NCBI GenBank assembly: GCA_017433415.1
Contig: JAFRHI010000009.1
Span: 1 to 64,000, forward strand
DNA length: 64,000 nucleotides
Origin: Bacilli bacterium
Lineage (GTDB): Bacteria; Bacillota_I; Bacilli_A; RF39; UBA660
Reading direction: 5' to 3'
The position numbers were made by a program, and so were the translations under genes. Below the pieces are notes generated by a model, which did no database searches, was not told where the DNA came from, and saw nothing but the letters and a program-made list of their open reading frames with translations. How positions within the stretch are numbered: the stretch's first letter is position 1; each line of letters opens with the position of its first letter. Shown in pieces: positions 8,009-15,344 of the stretch.

Positions 8009-8226
8009 TAGGATGAAAACACCTAATATAAACACCCCTAAAATAAAAGGAAAAATAAGATATTAACCTTAATATCAACCTACGAAGTAGGATGAATTTC
8101 GTAAGTACGAAATAAGTCTTACACAACACTAAACCCTTATGAAATAAGGACAAGTTTAAGTTTGGTGTGTAAGTTTCTTATCCTGCTTTTTTAGATACCT
8201 TACAATTTAGGGGTGTTTTCATCCTA
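8009..8226. other. Candidate origin of transfer (oriT): nested inverted repeats
   Basis: The 251-base gap between the M23 gene and the relaxosome genes is almost wholly structured. A 15-bp perfect repeat (8009-8023 with 8212-8226) encloses four hairpins: 8059-8076 (GATATTAA arms), 8079-8091 (CCTAC arms, GAA loop), 8097-8112 (TTTCGTA arms), and a long arm 8118-8173. The long arm stacks CTTACA/TGTAAG and an 8-bp stem under a CCTTAT/ATAAGG hairpin with a GAA loop. Two ribbon-helix-helix genes and the relaxase follow at once. oriT regions of MOB-P elements typically look like this and lie here. No nic site can be named from sequence alone. Confidence 0.6.
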
Positions 8227-8245
8227 TTTAAAGATTGGAGGTCTT

Positions 8246-8422
8246 ATGAGAAGATTTGATTTTTGGTTGCCAATAGACTTATTTAATAGAATAAGATTAA
8301 TGGCAAAACATTATAAAGTCCATACATCCAAAATGATGATTCAACTATTGGAAATGGGCTATTTAGAAATGATAAAACAAGGAGGTTATGATAATGAAAT
8401 TAGATCAGAAATTAACGATTAA
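8246..8422 (+). CDS. Ribbon-helix-helix protein, probable relaxosome accessory factor
   Basis: 58 aa, starting at ATG 8246 behind TGGAGG. RRFDFWLP forms the strand, followed by two helices (DLFNRIRLMAKHYKV and SKMMIQLLEMGYLEMIK), the CopG/MobC-type ribbon-helix-helix pattern. It lies directly beside the nested repeats at 8009-8226, so the likely job is to bind oriT and help the relaxase, or to repress the operon. The 3' end overlaps the next gene. Family fold is a sequence-pattern call; the specific role is inference. Confidence 0.6.
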   Translation: MRRFDFWLPIDLFNRIRLMAKHYKVHTSKMMIQLLEMGYLEMIKQGGYDNEIRSEIND

Positions 8423-8831
8423 TAAATTAATAGCAAATGATATTGTAAACTATGCTTTAGATGATGCAGTATGTGAAAACTATAATGTATCATTAGAAAG
8501 TTACTTAAATAGTTTCGATGAAGAATCAAAAAAATATATATATGAAAATATTGATACTATATTAGAAGATATTGAAAATCATGAAAGTGTTCTTGATTTG
8601 GAAGTTAGAAAAGATGACAAAGGAACTGAAATTGATATGATTTTTTATATTGATAAATTATATAGCAATGAGGTTGAAAAACGAATTGGTGATACTGCAA
8701 AGATAATGGAAATTGAAATTGAGTTACCAGAAATTCAAGACATGGCAGTCAAAATTTTAGATGATGATGAGTTTAATGATGACTTGATAAATCGTTTAAA
8801 ATCTTTTGACAATGGAAAGGATCTGGGTTAA
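8394..8831 (+). CDS. Acidic hypothetical protein of the relaxosome operon
   Basis: About 145 aa, rich in Asp and Glu, with no recognised domain. An AAGGAGG site precedes two possible starts, ATG 8388 and ATG 8394; the latter (MKLDQKLTINKLI) has the better spacing. It overlaps the end of the previous gene and its stop touches the next start (TTAATGAAA). It may be a small acidic partner of the basic DNA-processing proteins around it, but nothing in the sequence proves this. Confidence 0.5.
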   Translation: MKLDQKLTINKLIANDIVNYALDDAVCENYNVSLESYLNSFDEESKKYIYENIDTILEDIENHESVLDLEVRKDDKGTEIDMIFYIDKLYSNEVEKRIGDTAKIMEIEIELPEIQDMAVKILDDDEFNDDLINRLKSFDNGKDLG

Positions 8832-9232
8832 TGAAAGTTCGTTTATATACTGATGAAGAAATTGCTAAATTAAAACAATCTGTTTTTGTTAGAAATGTCA
8901 AATATAAACGAGAGTTAGAATACGAGCCTTTATTCAAATTATGGACTATTATGATGAAACATGATTTTCCAGAACTTAGTGCAAGAGAAATCTTTGCTCG
9001 TGGTGGTTTAGATATAAATATACTTAATAAAAAACTACCACAACGAAGAATTAAGGAATGGATAGATAATTATAAAAAATTTGGTATAAGATATTTCCTA
9101 CCAGAAAATGAATACTATAAAAGTATTACTTATACCAAAGATAATAAAGTTTATTATGATAGTTTAAAAATTCAACTTATGGATTTTGTCTTAAATAGAT
9201 TAAAGGAAATAAGTAATGAAGAAAATAGATAA
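8831..9232 (+). CDS. Helix-turn-helix-like ICE protein
   Basis: 133 aa. It begins KVRLYTDEEIAKLKQSVFVRNVKYKRELEYEP, and the middle (AREIFARGGLDINILNKKLPQRRIKEWIDNYKKFGIRYF) reads like the helix-turn-helix found in small mobile-element proteins and in IS3-family OrfA. It is probably a DNA-binding accessory of the relaxosome or a regulator. It overlaps the next gene by 17 bases. Function is inferred from fold pattern and place. Confidence 0.5.
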   Translation: MKVRLYTDEEIAKLKQSVFVRNVKYKRELEYEPLFKLWTIMMKHDFPELSAREIFARGGLDINILNKKLPQRRIKEWIDNYKKFGIRYFLPENEYYKSITYTKDNKVYYDSLKIQLMDFVLNRLKEISNEENR

Positions 9233-9536
9233 ACATATTTATTTTACCCCAGAAGAATTTGCTCGTATTTCTGAATATCAAGAAAGGAACAAAATGTCTT
9301 ATTCAAGTGCAGTTTGTTCTCTTTCTATTTCTGCATTAAATAGTGATGATGTCTTAGATAGACTTAGTAAATTAGAATCTAGTTTAAATTATATAATCAA
9401 AAAGTTAAAATATATTTCATTGTTAGATGAGCAAATATATTCTGATATGGATTTTGATAATTTAACAGATCCTAAAAATAGTAAAGCCTTAAATGAATTT
9501 CATAAAAAAATAAGGAATAACTATATAGATGACTAA
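9216..9536 (+). CDS. MobC-like ribbon-helix-helix accessory protein
   Basis: 106 aa. KKIDKHIYFTPEEFARI followed by SYSSAVCSLSISAL gives the strand-helix-helix layout of relaxosome proteins such as MobC, and a short heptad-like stretch (LSKLESSLNYIIKKL) follows. It directly precedes and overlaps the relaxase gene, the usual mobC position. Expected role: binding oriT and aiding strand opening. The C-terminal third is without a recognised motif. Confidence 0.6.
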   Translation: MKKIDKHIYFTPEEFARISEYQERNKMSYSSAVCSLSISALNSDDVLDRLSKLESSLNYIIKKLKYISLLDEQIYSDMDFDNLTDPKNSKALNEFHKKIRNNYIDD

Positions 9537-10836
9537 AAGTCCTAAAGTTATATTTAATTCTATCTTTACTTTTGCTTTAAACAATCCAGATAGCAAATAT
9601 ACTAATCATAATAAAAGTATAAAGAGAGTTCAAAAAATGTTTGACTATTATACTAATGAAGAAAAAAGAGCTATGTCTATGTTTGATTATTATACTGGTA
9701 AACTTACTAAAGAAGATACAATGAATTTAGTTACTGAAAATGGGAAATTTGCTACTGAAAAAGAAGTTGAAAAAAGAAAAAAATTAGCAGTCAAATATCT
9801 AGAAAATTCTAATTTATGGCAAGGTGTTTTATCTTTTAATAATGATTATCTAAATAAAAATATAGATATTCATAAATTGGAACAAGAACTTGCTACTAAT
9901 ATTTTACCTAAATTTTTTAAAAGATGTGGTTTTAAAGATCCAGATAAGATGTTTTATCAATTAGCACTTCATACTGATACAGATAATTTGCATTTTCATT
10001 TTTCTTTTATGGAAAAAGAGCCAAATTATGAATATTCAAAAAAGAAAGTTGGATATCGTAGATCTGGTGAACTATCTCAAAGTGAAATTGATTTTTTAAA
10101 AGCACAAGTTATCCATACAATAGAAAAAGAAAAGATATATACCCCTTTAGTTATAGAAACTAATAAAGAAATTGAAGAATTAAAAAAATACTTTAGTCCT
10201 AAAGAAAAAAATTATCTTTTAAGAAATAAAAAAGATTTAATATTAGAAGAAAAAATATTAAGACTTGGTCAGCTACTTTATAATGATAGACTTGGTAAAG
10301 ATACTAAAATAAAGTATGGATCAATTAAGAATAAAGAAATAATATCTTTAACTAAAGATATTAAGAATTATATTTTTTCTAAATCAAATGACAACTTTAA
10401 ATTGGAATATGATAATTTTAAAGAAGCATTAAATAAAATTAATGATTATTTCTACAAGATTAATGAAGATAATAACATTAAAGATATTAAAGTAGATACT
10501 ACTGCTATTGATAATAAAAATAAGTATGTAGATAATTATATCTATAATGCTATTGTTAATTATGCAGATTATAATTATAAGAAAGAATCTAAAAATATAT
10601 CTAAAATAAAAGAAAATGATATTATTCAAGAAATAATATTGAAACATTATCTTAATAATAAAAAGCAAACTAGAAAAGATATATTAAAAAACTATCTATC
10701 TAGTTCTATTCCAAAACAAAGATTTAAACATAAACAAGAGATTGAAAATGCTATTAGAAATATTAATGATGAAATGGAAGAAGCACAAAAAGAATTTAGT
10801 AAACTATTTCAAAATGATAATTCATATACAAAATGA
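9529..10836 (+). CDS. MOB-P type relaxase (MobP2-like)
   Basis: 435 aa. The metal-binding histidine motif LALHTDTDNLHFHFSF lies near residues 145-160, and the N-terminal region (VIFNSIFTFALNNPDSKYTNHNKS, read as VIFNSIFTF then NNPDSKYTNHNKS) resembles the MobP2 group. A likely nucleophile tyrosine is one of the pair in MFDYYTNEE or MFDYYTGKL (about residues 40-60), an unusual near-duplicate MFDYYT block. The enzyme nicks oriT and pilots the strand to the coupling protein. The C-terminal 200 residues are lysine- and asparagine-rich and helical. It follows the MobC-like gene with an 8-base overlap. Confidence 0.78.
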   Translation: MTKSPKVIFNSIFTFALNNPDSKYTNHNKSIKRVQKMFDYYTNEEKRAMSMFDYYTGKLTKEDTMNLVTENGKFATEKEVEKRKKLAVKYLENSNLWQGVLSFNNDYLNKNIDIHKLEQELATNILPKFFKRCGFKDPDKMFYQLALHTDTDNLHFHFSFMEKEPNYEYSKKKVGYRRSGELSQSEIDFLKAQVIHTIEKEKIYTPLVIETNKEIEELKKYFSPKEKNYLLRNKKDLILEEKILRLGQLLYNDRLGKDTKIKYGSIKNKEIISLTKDIKNYIFSKSNDNFKLEYDNFKEALNKINDYFYKINEDNNIKDIKVDTTAIDNKNKYVDNYIYNAIVNYADYNYKKESKNISKIKENDIIQEIILKHYLNNKKQTRKDILKNYLSSSIPKQRFKHKQEIENAIRNINDEMEEAQKEFSKLFQNDNSYTK

Positions 10837-10850
10837 AAGGATGTGATGTG

Positions 10851-11561
10851 ATGCCTAATTGGACTCATAATAAAATAATATGCAAAAAATCTATCGCAGA
10901 AAAATTATTAACACCAGTTGAAGATACTTATGTATTAGATTTTAATAAATTAATACCCATGCCAAACGAATTAGACTTAACTTGTGGAGCAATTGAAGAT
11001 ATGTCTGTTGCTTGTTATTATTATTCTTTAGATGATAATGAAAGAAAAAAAGTAAAAGATTTATTATTTAATACAAAAACTGACTTTTATCACAATTATT
11101 GGAATAAATATAGTAATGATATTAATAGATTATTAAATGGATCACTAAATATTAATGAAATAAGTAATAATTATGATTCATCAGATGATAAAATGAAAGA
11201 AAAATATTCTAGCATTTATGATCTTGGTAAAAGATATGTAGATAATATAAAAGACTATGGTTTTCCAAATTGGTATGATTGGAGAATTGAAAACTGGGGT
11301 ACAAAATGGAATGTGGATGATGAAGTAAGTGTAATAGATATAGATAAAAATAATTATGAAATAAGATTTGATACTGCATGGAGTTTACCTTATGGAATAA
11401 TGTTAAAGTTTAGTGAATTATGTAAAGATAATGAATTCCATTGGGAATTTCAAAATGAAGATTTTGATGGGTATCATACTTTAACAAAAGAAAATGGTAA
11501 AATAATAGATAATGTTACTGGCTATGATGAAGAATATACAGATGATGAAATTGAAATTTAA
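10851..11561 (+). CDS. Api92/YubB-like ferredoxin-fold protein
   Basis: About 236 aa from ATG 10851, behind AAAGGATGTGATGTG. MPNWTHNKIICKKSIAEKL at the N-terminus and NWYDWRIENWGTKW near residue 145, then FDTAWSLPYGIMLKFSELC, are hallmarks of the Api92-like/YubB family found on plasmids, phages and ICEs. The family has a ferredoxin-like fold; its biochemical function is not established. It ends the relaxase operon and is followed by a new promoter region. The middle (90-130) is variable and Asn-rich. Confidence 0.7.
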   Translation: MPNWTHNKIICKKSIAEKLLTPVEDTYVLDFNKLIPMPNELDLTCGAIEDMSVACYYYSLDDNERKKVKDLLFNTKTDFYHNYWNKYSNDINRLLNGSLNINEISNNYDSSDDKMKEKYSSIYDLGKRYVDNIKDYGFPNWYDWRIENWGTKWNVDDEVSVIDIDKNNYEIRFDTAWSLPYGIMLKFSELCKDNEFHWEFQNEDFDGYHTLTKENGKIIDNVTGYDEEYTDDEIEI

Positions 11562-11580
11562 TTTATTTAATAATTTATGA

Positions 11581-11619
11581 TTGACAATATACGACAAATT
11601 TGTTATATTTATATTGTCA
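11581..11619 (+). promoter_or_regulatory. Sigma-A type promoter with an overlapping inverted-repeat operator
   Basis: TTGACA (11581-11586), a 17-base spacer and TATATT (11604-11609) form a strong promoter. A perfect 10-bp inverted repeat (TGACAATATA at 11582-11591, TATATTGTCA at 11610-11619) begins in the -35 box and ends at the expected transcription start, as repressor sites do. The inner ACAAATTTGT is itself a palindrome. Confidence 0.65.
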
Positions 11620-11686
11620 GTTAGAGCAGTATAGAAGTACTAACTGATGTAGTATAGCATCTGCTAGTATAGGGATGCTTTTTTTG
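11616..11686 (+). ncRNA. Short structured RNA with three AGTATAG repeats and a terminator
   Basis: Downstream of the promoter a roughly 70-base transcript would contain AGTATAG at 11628-11634, 11651-11657 and 11666-11672. CAGTTAG (11618-11624) pairs with CTAACTG (11640-11646). CATC (11658-11661) can pair either with GATG just upstream (11646-11649) or, as GCATC, with GATGC (11674-11678), which forms the terminator before T7. The two pairings exclude each other. It may be a leader-type attenuator for the surface-protein gene or a stand-alone RNA. Confidence 0.5.
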
Positions 11687-11842
11687 TGCCTTAATTTATG
11701 ATATACTATTAATAGAAAAAAATATTAGAAAAAATAGTGAAAAAATTGATAAAATGTGATAAAATATTAATATGTGAAAATATAATAATTTACTTTAGGA
11801 TTGTTCGTTATAGATTTAAAAATATTAAGTGAGGGTTGTATT

Positions 11843-13993
11843 ATGAAAAAAGAAAGTCATTCTTCTAAAAAGAAAAAGTTAATAAATTTACATAGCATGA
11901 AATCAAAACAAGCATTTATAATGCTTATCGTTATGCTAGTTCAAATATTTACACCAATTATGAAAGTTGAAGCAGTTACGCACGCAAATACTGGTAGAAG
12001 TAATTTTATAAATACTATTTTTAAAAAAGGTGATATGATAACAAATGATAGCACTCTTTCAAGGACTTGGTTATCCTATAATGGTGCAAACGCTGGTGGT
12101 ATTTATAAAGATGAAATATTTTATTTTAATTCTAATGGTTACTATGTGGTGTATGATGTTTCTCGAAATTCTTCTGCTTCTACTGTATTTTATACTGATT
12201 TATATCAAATCACTTTAAATACAAATGGAAGTTCTGATTCTGATTCTACAATGCTTGTTAAGAAAGGAGATAAATATGAAAAACTAGTGCCAACTACATA
12301 TGAATCTTATGCAACTGGAGTTGGCTTACCTACTCCAACAAGAGATAGTTATAGTTTTGGTGGATGGTATACTGAAGCAGAAGATGGAACACAAGTAACA
12401 AACGATACTACATTCAATGGAACAAATAATACTACTCTATATGCACATTGGACATTTACTGGTGCTTCATATACAGTTAATGATAATTTAACATATAATG
12501 GAGAAGAACAAACAGGTATAACACTTAATAATTCAACTATTACAGCAGGAACAGATAAAGCAACAAATGTAGGAGATTACACAGCAACAGTAATACCAAA
12601 TGAAGGATATACTTGGGAAGATAACACAACAGAACCTAAAGAAGTAACTTGGAGTATAAGTCCTGCAGAGGTTACTATACCAACATTAAGTAATACTGCA
12701 AAATCGTTTACTGATTCTGAACAATCTCCAACAATAACTGGTTATGATGAAAATACAATGACACAAACTGGAACAGCGAGTGCAAAAGATGCAGGAAATT
12801 ATACAATTACTTGGAATTTAAAAGATAGTAATAATTATAAATGGAATGATGATACAATTACTGAAAAAAATGCTAACTGGAGTATAGGCACTGTTGATAT
12901 ACCAGATAGTATGATTAAGTTTGAAGATAATGAAGTTACTTATGATGGTGATGAACATTCAATTAAAATTACTGGAAATTTACCAGGTGGAACTATTGAA
13001 TATTCAACTGATGGTGTAAATTATTCTGAAACACTTCCAACATTTACTGATGTAGGAGAATATGCAATTTATTATAGAGCAAGTAAATCAAACTATAATG
13101 ATAAAGTAGGAAGTAATACTTTAAAAATAAATCCAAAAGCATTAACTGAATATACAATTATTATTGAAAATCAAGTATATACAGGTGAAGAAATAAAACC
13201 TACAATAATTATTAAAGATGGAGATAGAATTGTTCCAAGTACTGAATATGAATTAGAGTTTGAAGATAATATCGGACCTGGAACTGGAAAAGTTATAGTT
13301 AAAAATAAAGATGGTGGAAATTATATAATTTCAACTAAAAATGCAACATTTATGATAATAGATCCAGGTAAGGTAGAATTTATTGATCCTACTACTCCTA
13401 ATTCAAATAATGCCAAAGTTATTGAATCAGCTGATGAAGTAATTGCTAAAATAGATTTTACTGATGAAGATTTAGATAAAATAAATCAAGGAAAAAATAT
13501 TGATGTATATTTAGAAGTAAAAGATATTAGTAATAGTATTTCAAGTAGTGATAAAAGTAAGATTGAAGAAAAACTTGGAAATGATAAATTAGGATTATAT
13601 TTAGATGTTAGTTTATTTAAAAAAGTTGAGGGTGAAGAAGCAACAAAGATTACTGAAACAAAAACACCTATTACAATATCTTTTGAAATACCAGACGAAT
13701 TAATAAATAAAGATTCAAATGTAGAAAGAACATTTAAAGTATTAAGATTACATGATGGTAATGTAGAAGAAATAGAAGTTAAAGTAAATGGAAATATTGC
13801 TACATTTGAAACTGATAAATTCTCAACATATGCATTAACTTACAATGATGTTATTACTACAAGTAATCCACATACTGGAGATAATATTGGAACATCATTT
13901 GTAATGCTTATTATTTCAAGTTTAGGTTTAATAAGTATATTAGGTTATACAGTTATTAGTAATAAAAGAAAATTAGTAAAAACTAATAATTAA
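11843..13993 (+). CDS. Sortase-anchored surface protein (NPHTG motif)
   Basis: About 716 aa. ATG 11843 follows GTGAGGG. A basic N-terminus leads into a signal helix (AFIMLIVMLVQIFTPIM, ending near VEA). Then comes an InlB/Flg_new-type repeat (GGWYTEAEDGTQVT and TLYAHW, about 180-220). Two or three MBG-like beta repeats follow (DNLTYNGEEQTGITL and similar; each ends in a GDYTATV or NYTITW strand). The end has NPHTGDNIG, a hydrophobic helix (FVMLIISSLGLISILGYTVI) and a basic tail (NKRKL), a complete cell-wall sorting signal. It probably mediates cell contact during mating. The sortase gene follows directly. Confidence 0.85.
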   Translation: MKKESHSSKKKKLINLHSMKSKQAFIMLIVMLVQIFTPIMKVEAVTHANTGRSNFINTIFKKGDMITNDSTLSRTWLSYNGANAGGIYKDEIFYFNSNGYYVVYDVSRNSSASTVFYTDLYQITLNTNGSSDSDSTMLVKKGDKYEKLVPTTYESYATGVGLPTPTRDSYSFGGWYTEAEDGTQVTNDTTFNGTNNTTLYAHWTFTGASYTVNDNLTYNGEEQTGITLNNSTITAGTDKATNVGDYTATVIPNEGYTWEDNTTEPKEVTWSISPAEVTIPTLSNTAKSFTDSEQSPTITGYDENTMTQTGTASAKDAGNYTITWNLKDSNNYKWNDDTITEKNANWSIGTVDIPDSMIKFEDNEVTYDGDEHSIKITGNLPGGTIEYSTDGVNYSETLPTFTDVGEYAIYYRASKSNYNDKVGSNTLKINPKALTEYTIIIENQVYTGEEIKPTIIIKDGDRIVPSTEYELEFEDNIGPGTGKVIVKNKDGGNYIISTKNATFMIIDPGKVEFIDPTTPNSNNAKVIESADEVIAKIDFTDEDLDKINQGKNIDVYLEVKDISNSISSSDKSKIEEKLGNDKLGLYLDVSLFKKVEGEEATKITETKTPITISFEIPDELINKDSNVERTFKVLRLHDGNVEEIEVKVNGNIATFETDKFSTYALTYNDVITTSNPHTGDNIGTSFVMLIISSLGLISILGYTVISNKRKLVKTNN

Positions 13994-13995
13994 TC

Positions 13996-14023
13996 AAGGA
14001 GCTAGTAACAACTAGTTCCTTTT
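13996..14023 (+). terminator. Intrinsic terminator of the surface-protein gene
   Basis: An 11-bp stem pairs 13996-14006 with 14011-14021 around AACA with one G-T pair, and ends in a short T-run. It is leaky-looking (only four T), so some readthrough into the sortase gene is likely. Confidence 0.65.
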
Positions 14024-14041
14024 AATTTAGAGGTGGATATA

Positions 14042-14785
14042 ATGAAAAAGAAAAGGAAATTAAAAAAGAAAAATATAATAATTTTAATCATTATAATCAT
14101 ATTATTAGTTATATTTTGTATTTCATTAACTAATATAATTAATTGGAAAAAAGATAATGATGATAACCTAAAAATACAAGAAGATTTAAACCAGTATATA
14201 AAAGAAGAACCTAAAGAAGATGAAGAATACAAAATAGATTTTAAAGCATTAAAAGAACAAAATTCTGATGTAGTTGCATATTTAGAAGTTCCAAATACAA
14301 ATATTAAATATGTAGTTGTTAAAGGAAAAGATAATGATTATTATTTAAAACATAACTTTAATAAAGAATATAATAATGCAGGATGGATATTTGCAGATTA
14401 TAGAAATAAGTTTAATTTTACTGATTATAATATAATTATTTATGGTCATAATACAAGAGATGGATCTATGTTTGGAACTTTAAAAAATGTTTTAAATGAA
14501 GATTGGTTTAGTAATAAAGATAATCACGAAATAGTATTAGTAACTGAAAATAGAATAAATAAATATCAAGTATTTTCAGTATATGAAGATAAAGCAAGTG
14601 ATTACCCAATTACTACTGAATTTAAAAACGATAATGAATATCTTAAATTCTTAAAAACAATTAAGAAGAAAAGTAAATATGATTTTAATGTAGATGTATC
14701 AGAAGAAAAAAGTATTTTAACATTATCAACTTGTGCCACTAATAATCAAAACAGAGTAACATTACATGCAATAAATATAAAATAA
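14042..14785 (+). CDS. Class B-type sortase
   Basis: 247 aa from ATG 14042, behind AGAGGTGG. A basic N-terminus and one membrane helix (about residues 9-30) anchor the enzyme facing outward. The catalytic set is visible: His136 in YGHNTRDGSMFG, Cys231 in LSTCATN, and Arg238 in NRVTLHA. The DYYLKHNFNKEYNNAG block and the GSMFGTLKN segment fit class B. It joins surface proteins to cell-wall peptide stems. The partner is almost certainly the NPHTG protein encoded just upstream, since class B enzymes use NPxTG/NPxTN-type motifs. Confidence 0.88.
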   Translation: MKKKRKLKKKNIIILIIIIILLVIFCISLTNIINWKKDNDDNLKIQEDLNQYIKEEPKEDEEYKIDFKALKEQNSDVVAYLEVPNTNIKYVVVKGKDNDYYLKHNFNKEYNNAGWIFADYRNKFNFTDYNIIIYGHNTRDGSMFGTLKNVLNEDWFSNKDNHEIVLVTENRINKYQVFSVYEDKASDYPITTEFKNDNEYLKFLKTIKKKSKYDFNVDVSEEKSILTLSTCATNNQNRVTLHAINIK

Positions 14786-14818
14786 AAAGCATTGAAATTT
14801 TAAGATATTATGATTTAT

Positions 14819-14841
14819 GAGTAGATAGCCTCTACTCTTTC
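14819..14841 (+). terminator. Terminator after the sortase gene
   Basis: GAGTAGA (14819-14825) pairs perfectly with TCTACTC (14831-14837) across a 5-base loop, followed by TTTC. The T-run is short, so strength is uncertain. Confidence 0.55.
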
Positions 14842-14865
14842 TTAAACACTTGTATAAAATAACTA

Positions 14866-14894
14866 TTGAAAAAATTGTCGTATTGTGGTATCAT
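14866..14894 (+). promoter_or_regulatory. Extended -10 promoter of the RNA candidate
   Basis: TTGAAA (14866-14871), a 17-base spacer, then TATCAT (14889-14894) with an upstream TGG extension. The predicted start lies at about 14901, where the first hairpin begins. Confidence 0.6.
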
Positions 14895-14900
14895 TAATTT

Positions 14901-15013
14901 GTGGTAAGCAATTACCACTGTTAAACCATTTTACTTTACTAAGCATCTCACTTCTTATATAGAGGTATGCAGTAAAGCCTTGATTAGTCGCTAGTACAGG
15001 ACTAATTTTTTTT
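14901..15013 (+). ncRNA. Structured small RNA candidate with GNRA loop and terminator
   Basis: From the predicted start the region forms three stems. The first is GTGGTAA (14901-14907) with TTACCAC (14912-14918) around a GCAA tetraloop. The second is CTTTACT (14934-14940) with AGTAAAG (14971-14977), with an inner GCAT/ATGC and CTC/GAG helix. The third is ATTAGTC (14983-14989) with GACTAAT (15000-15006) around GCTAGTACAG, followed by T8. A promoter, an internal fold and a terminator make this a self-contained transcript of about 110 bases. It may instead be a leader of the gene at 15043, which begins 30 bases further on. No known RNA family is recognised. Confidence 0.58.
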
Positions 15014-15042
15014 ATAAGTGATTTGACAGAAAGGCATTCTTT

Positions 15043-15285
15043 ATGGGTAAAAAAACTATTAAAAAAAATTATGAAGTTGAAGAAAGACTATTAGCATTAA
15101 TCTTAATGGTTGATAATTTTGTTTTTGAATCATCTGCGTCACTTCCAGAAGAAGTTAGAAGATATACTTTTGATTATTTAAACAAATTAAAAGAATATGC
15201 AGGTATTGAAGAAAAGAAATATATTGATTGGGATATAACAGACATTAAGTATAATGTAGAATATGAATTTGAAAAAAATAATTAA
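15043..15285 (+). CDS. Small hypothetical ICE protein
   Basis: 80 aa, start ATG 15043 behind AGAAAGG at some distance. The sequence (YEVEERLLALILMVDNFVFESSASLPEEVRRYTFDYLNKL in parts) is helical and acidic, with no recognised motif. It lies between two terminators (upstream 14983-15013, downstream 15295-15320), so it is a single-gene unit or is reached only by readthrough from the RNA at 14901. Function unknown. Confidence 0.45.
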   Translation: MGKKTIKKNYEVEERLLALILMVDNFVFESSASLPEEVRRYTFDYLNKLKEYAGIEEKKYIDWDITDIKYNVEYEFEKNN

Positions 15286-15294
15286 TTTATTTTA

Positions 15295-15320
15295 GGCAAC
15301 TTTATTAGTTGTCTTTTTTT
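15295..15320 (+). terminator. Terminator after the 15043 gene
   Basis: GGCAACT (15295-15301) pairs with AGTTGTC (15307-15313), one G-T pair, then T7. Its T-run abuts an ATG at 15321 that lacks a usable ribosome site, supporting the later TTG start for the next gene. Confidence 0.65.
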
Positions 15321-15344
15321 ATGCTTGAAAGGAGGAATTATTTA

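Noticed and set aside
10429-10668. Minus-strand open frame rich in Ile and Phe
   Set aside because: It mirrors the Asn/Lys-rich tail of the relaxase and has no start context; a composition shadow.
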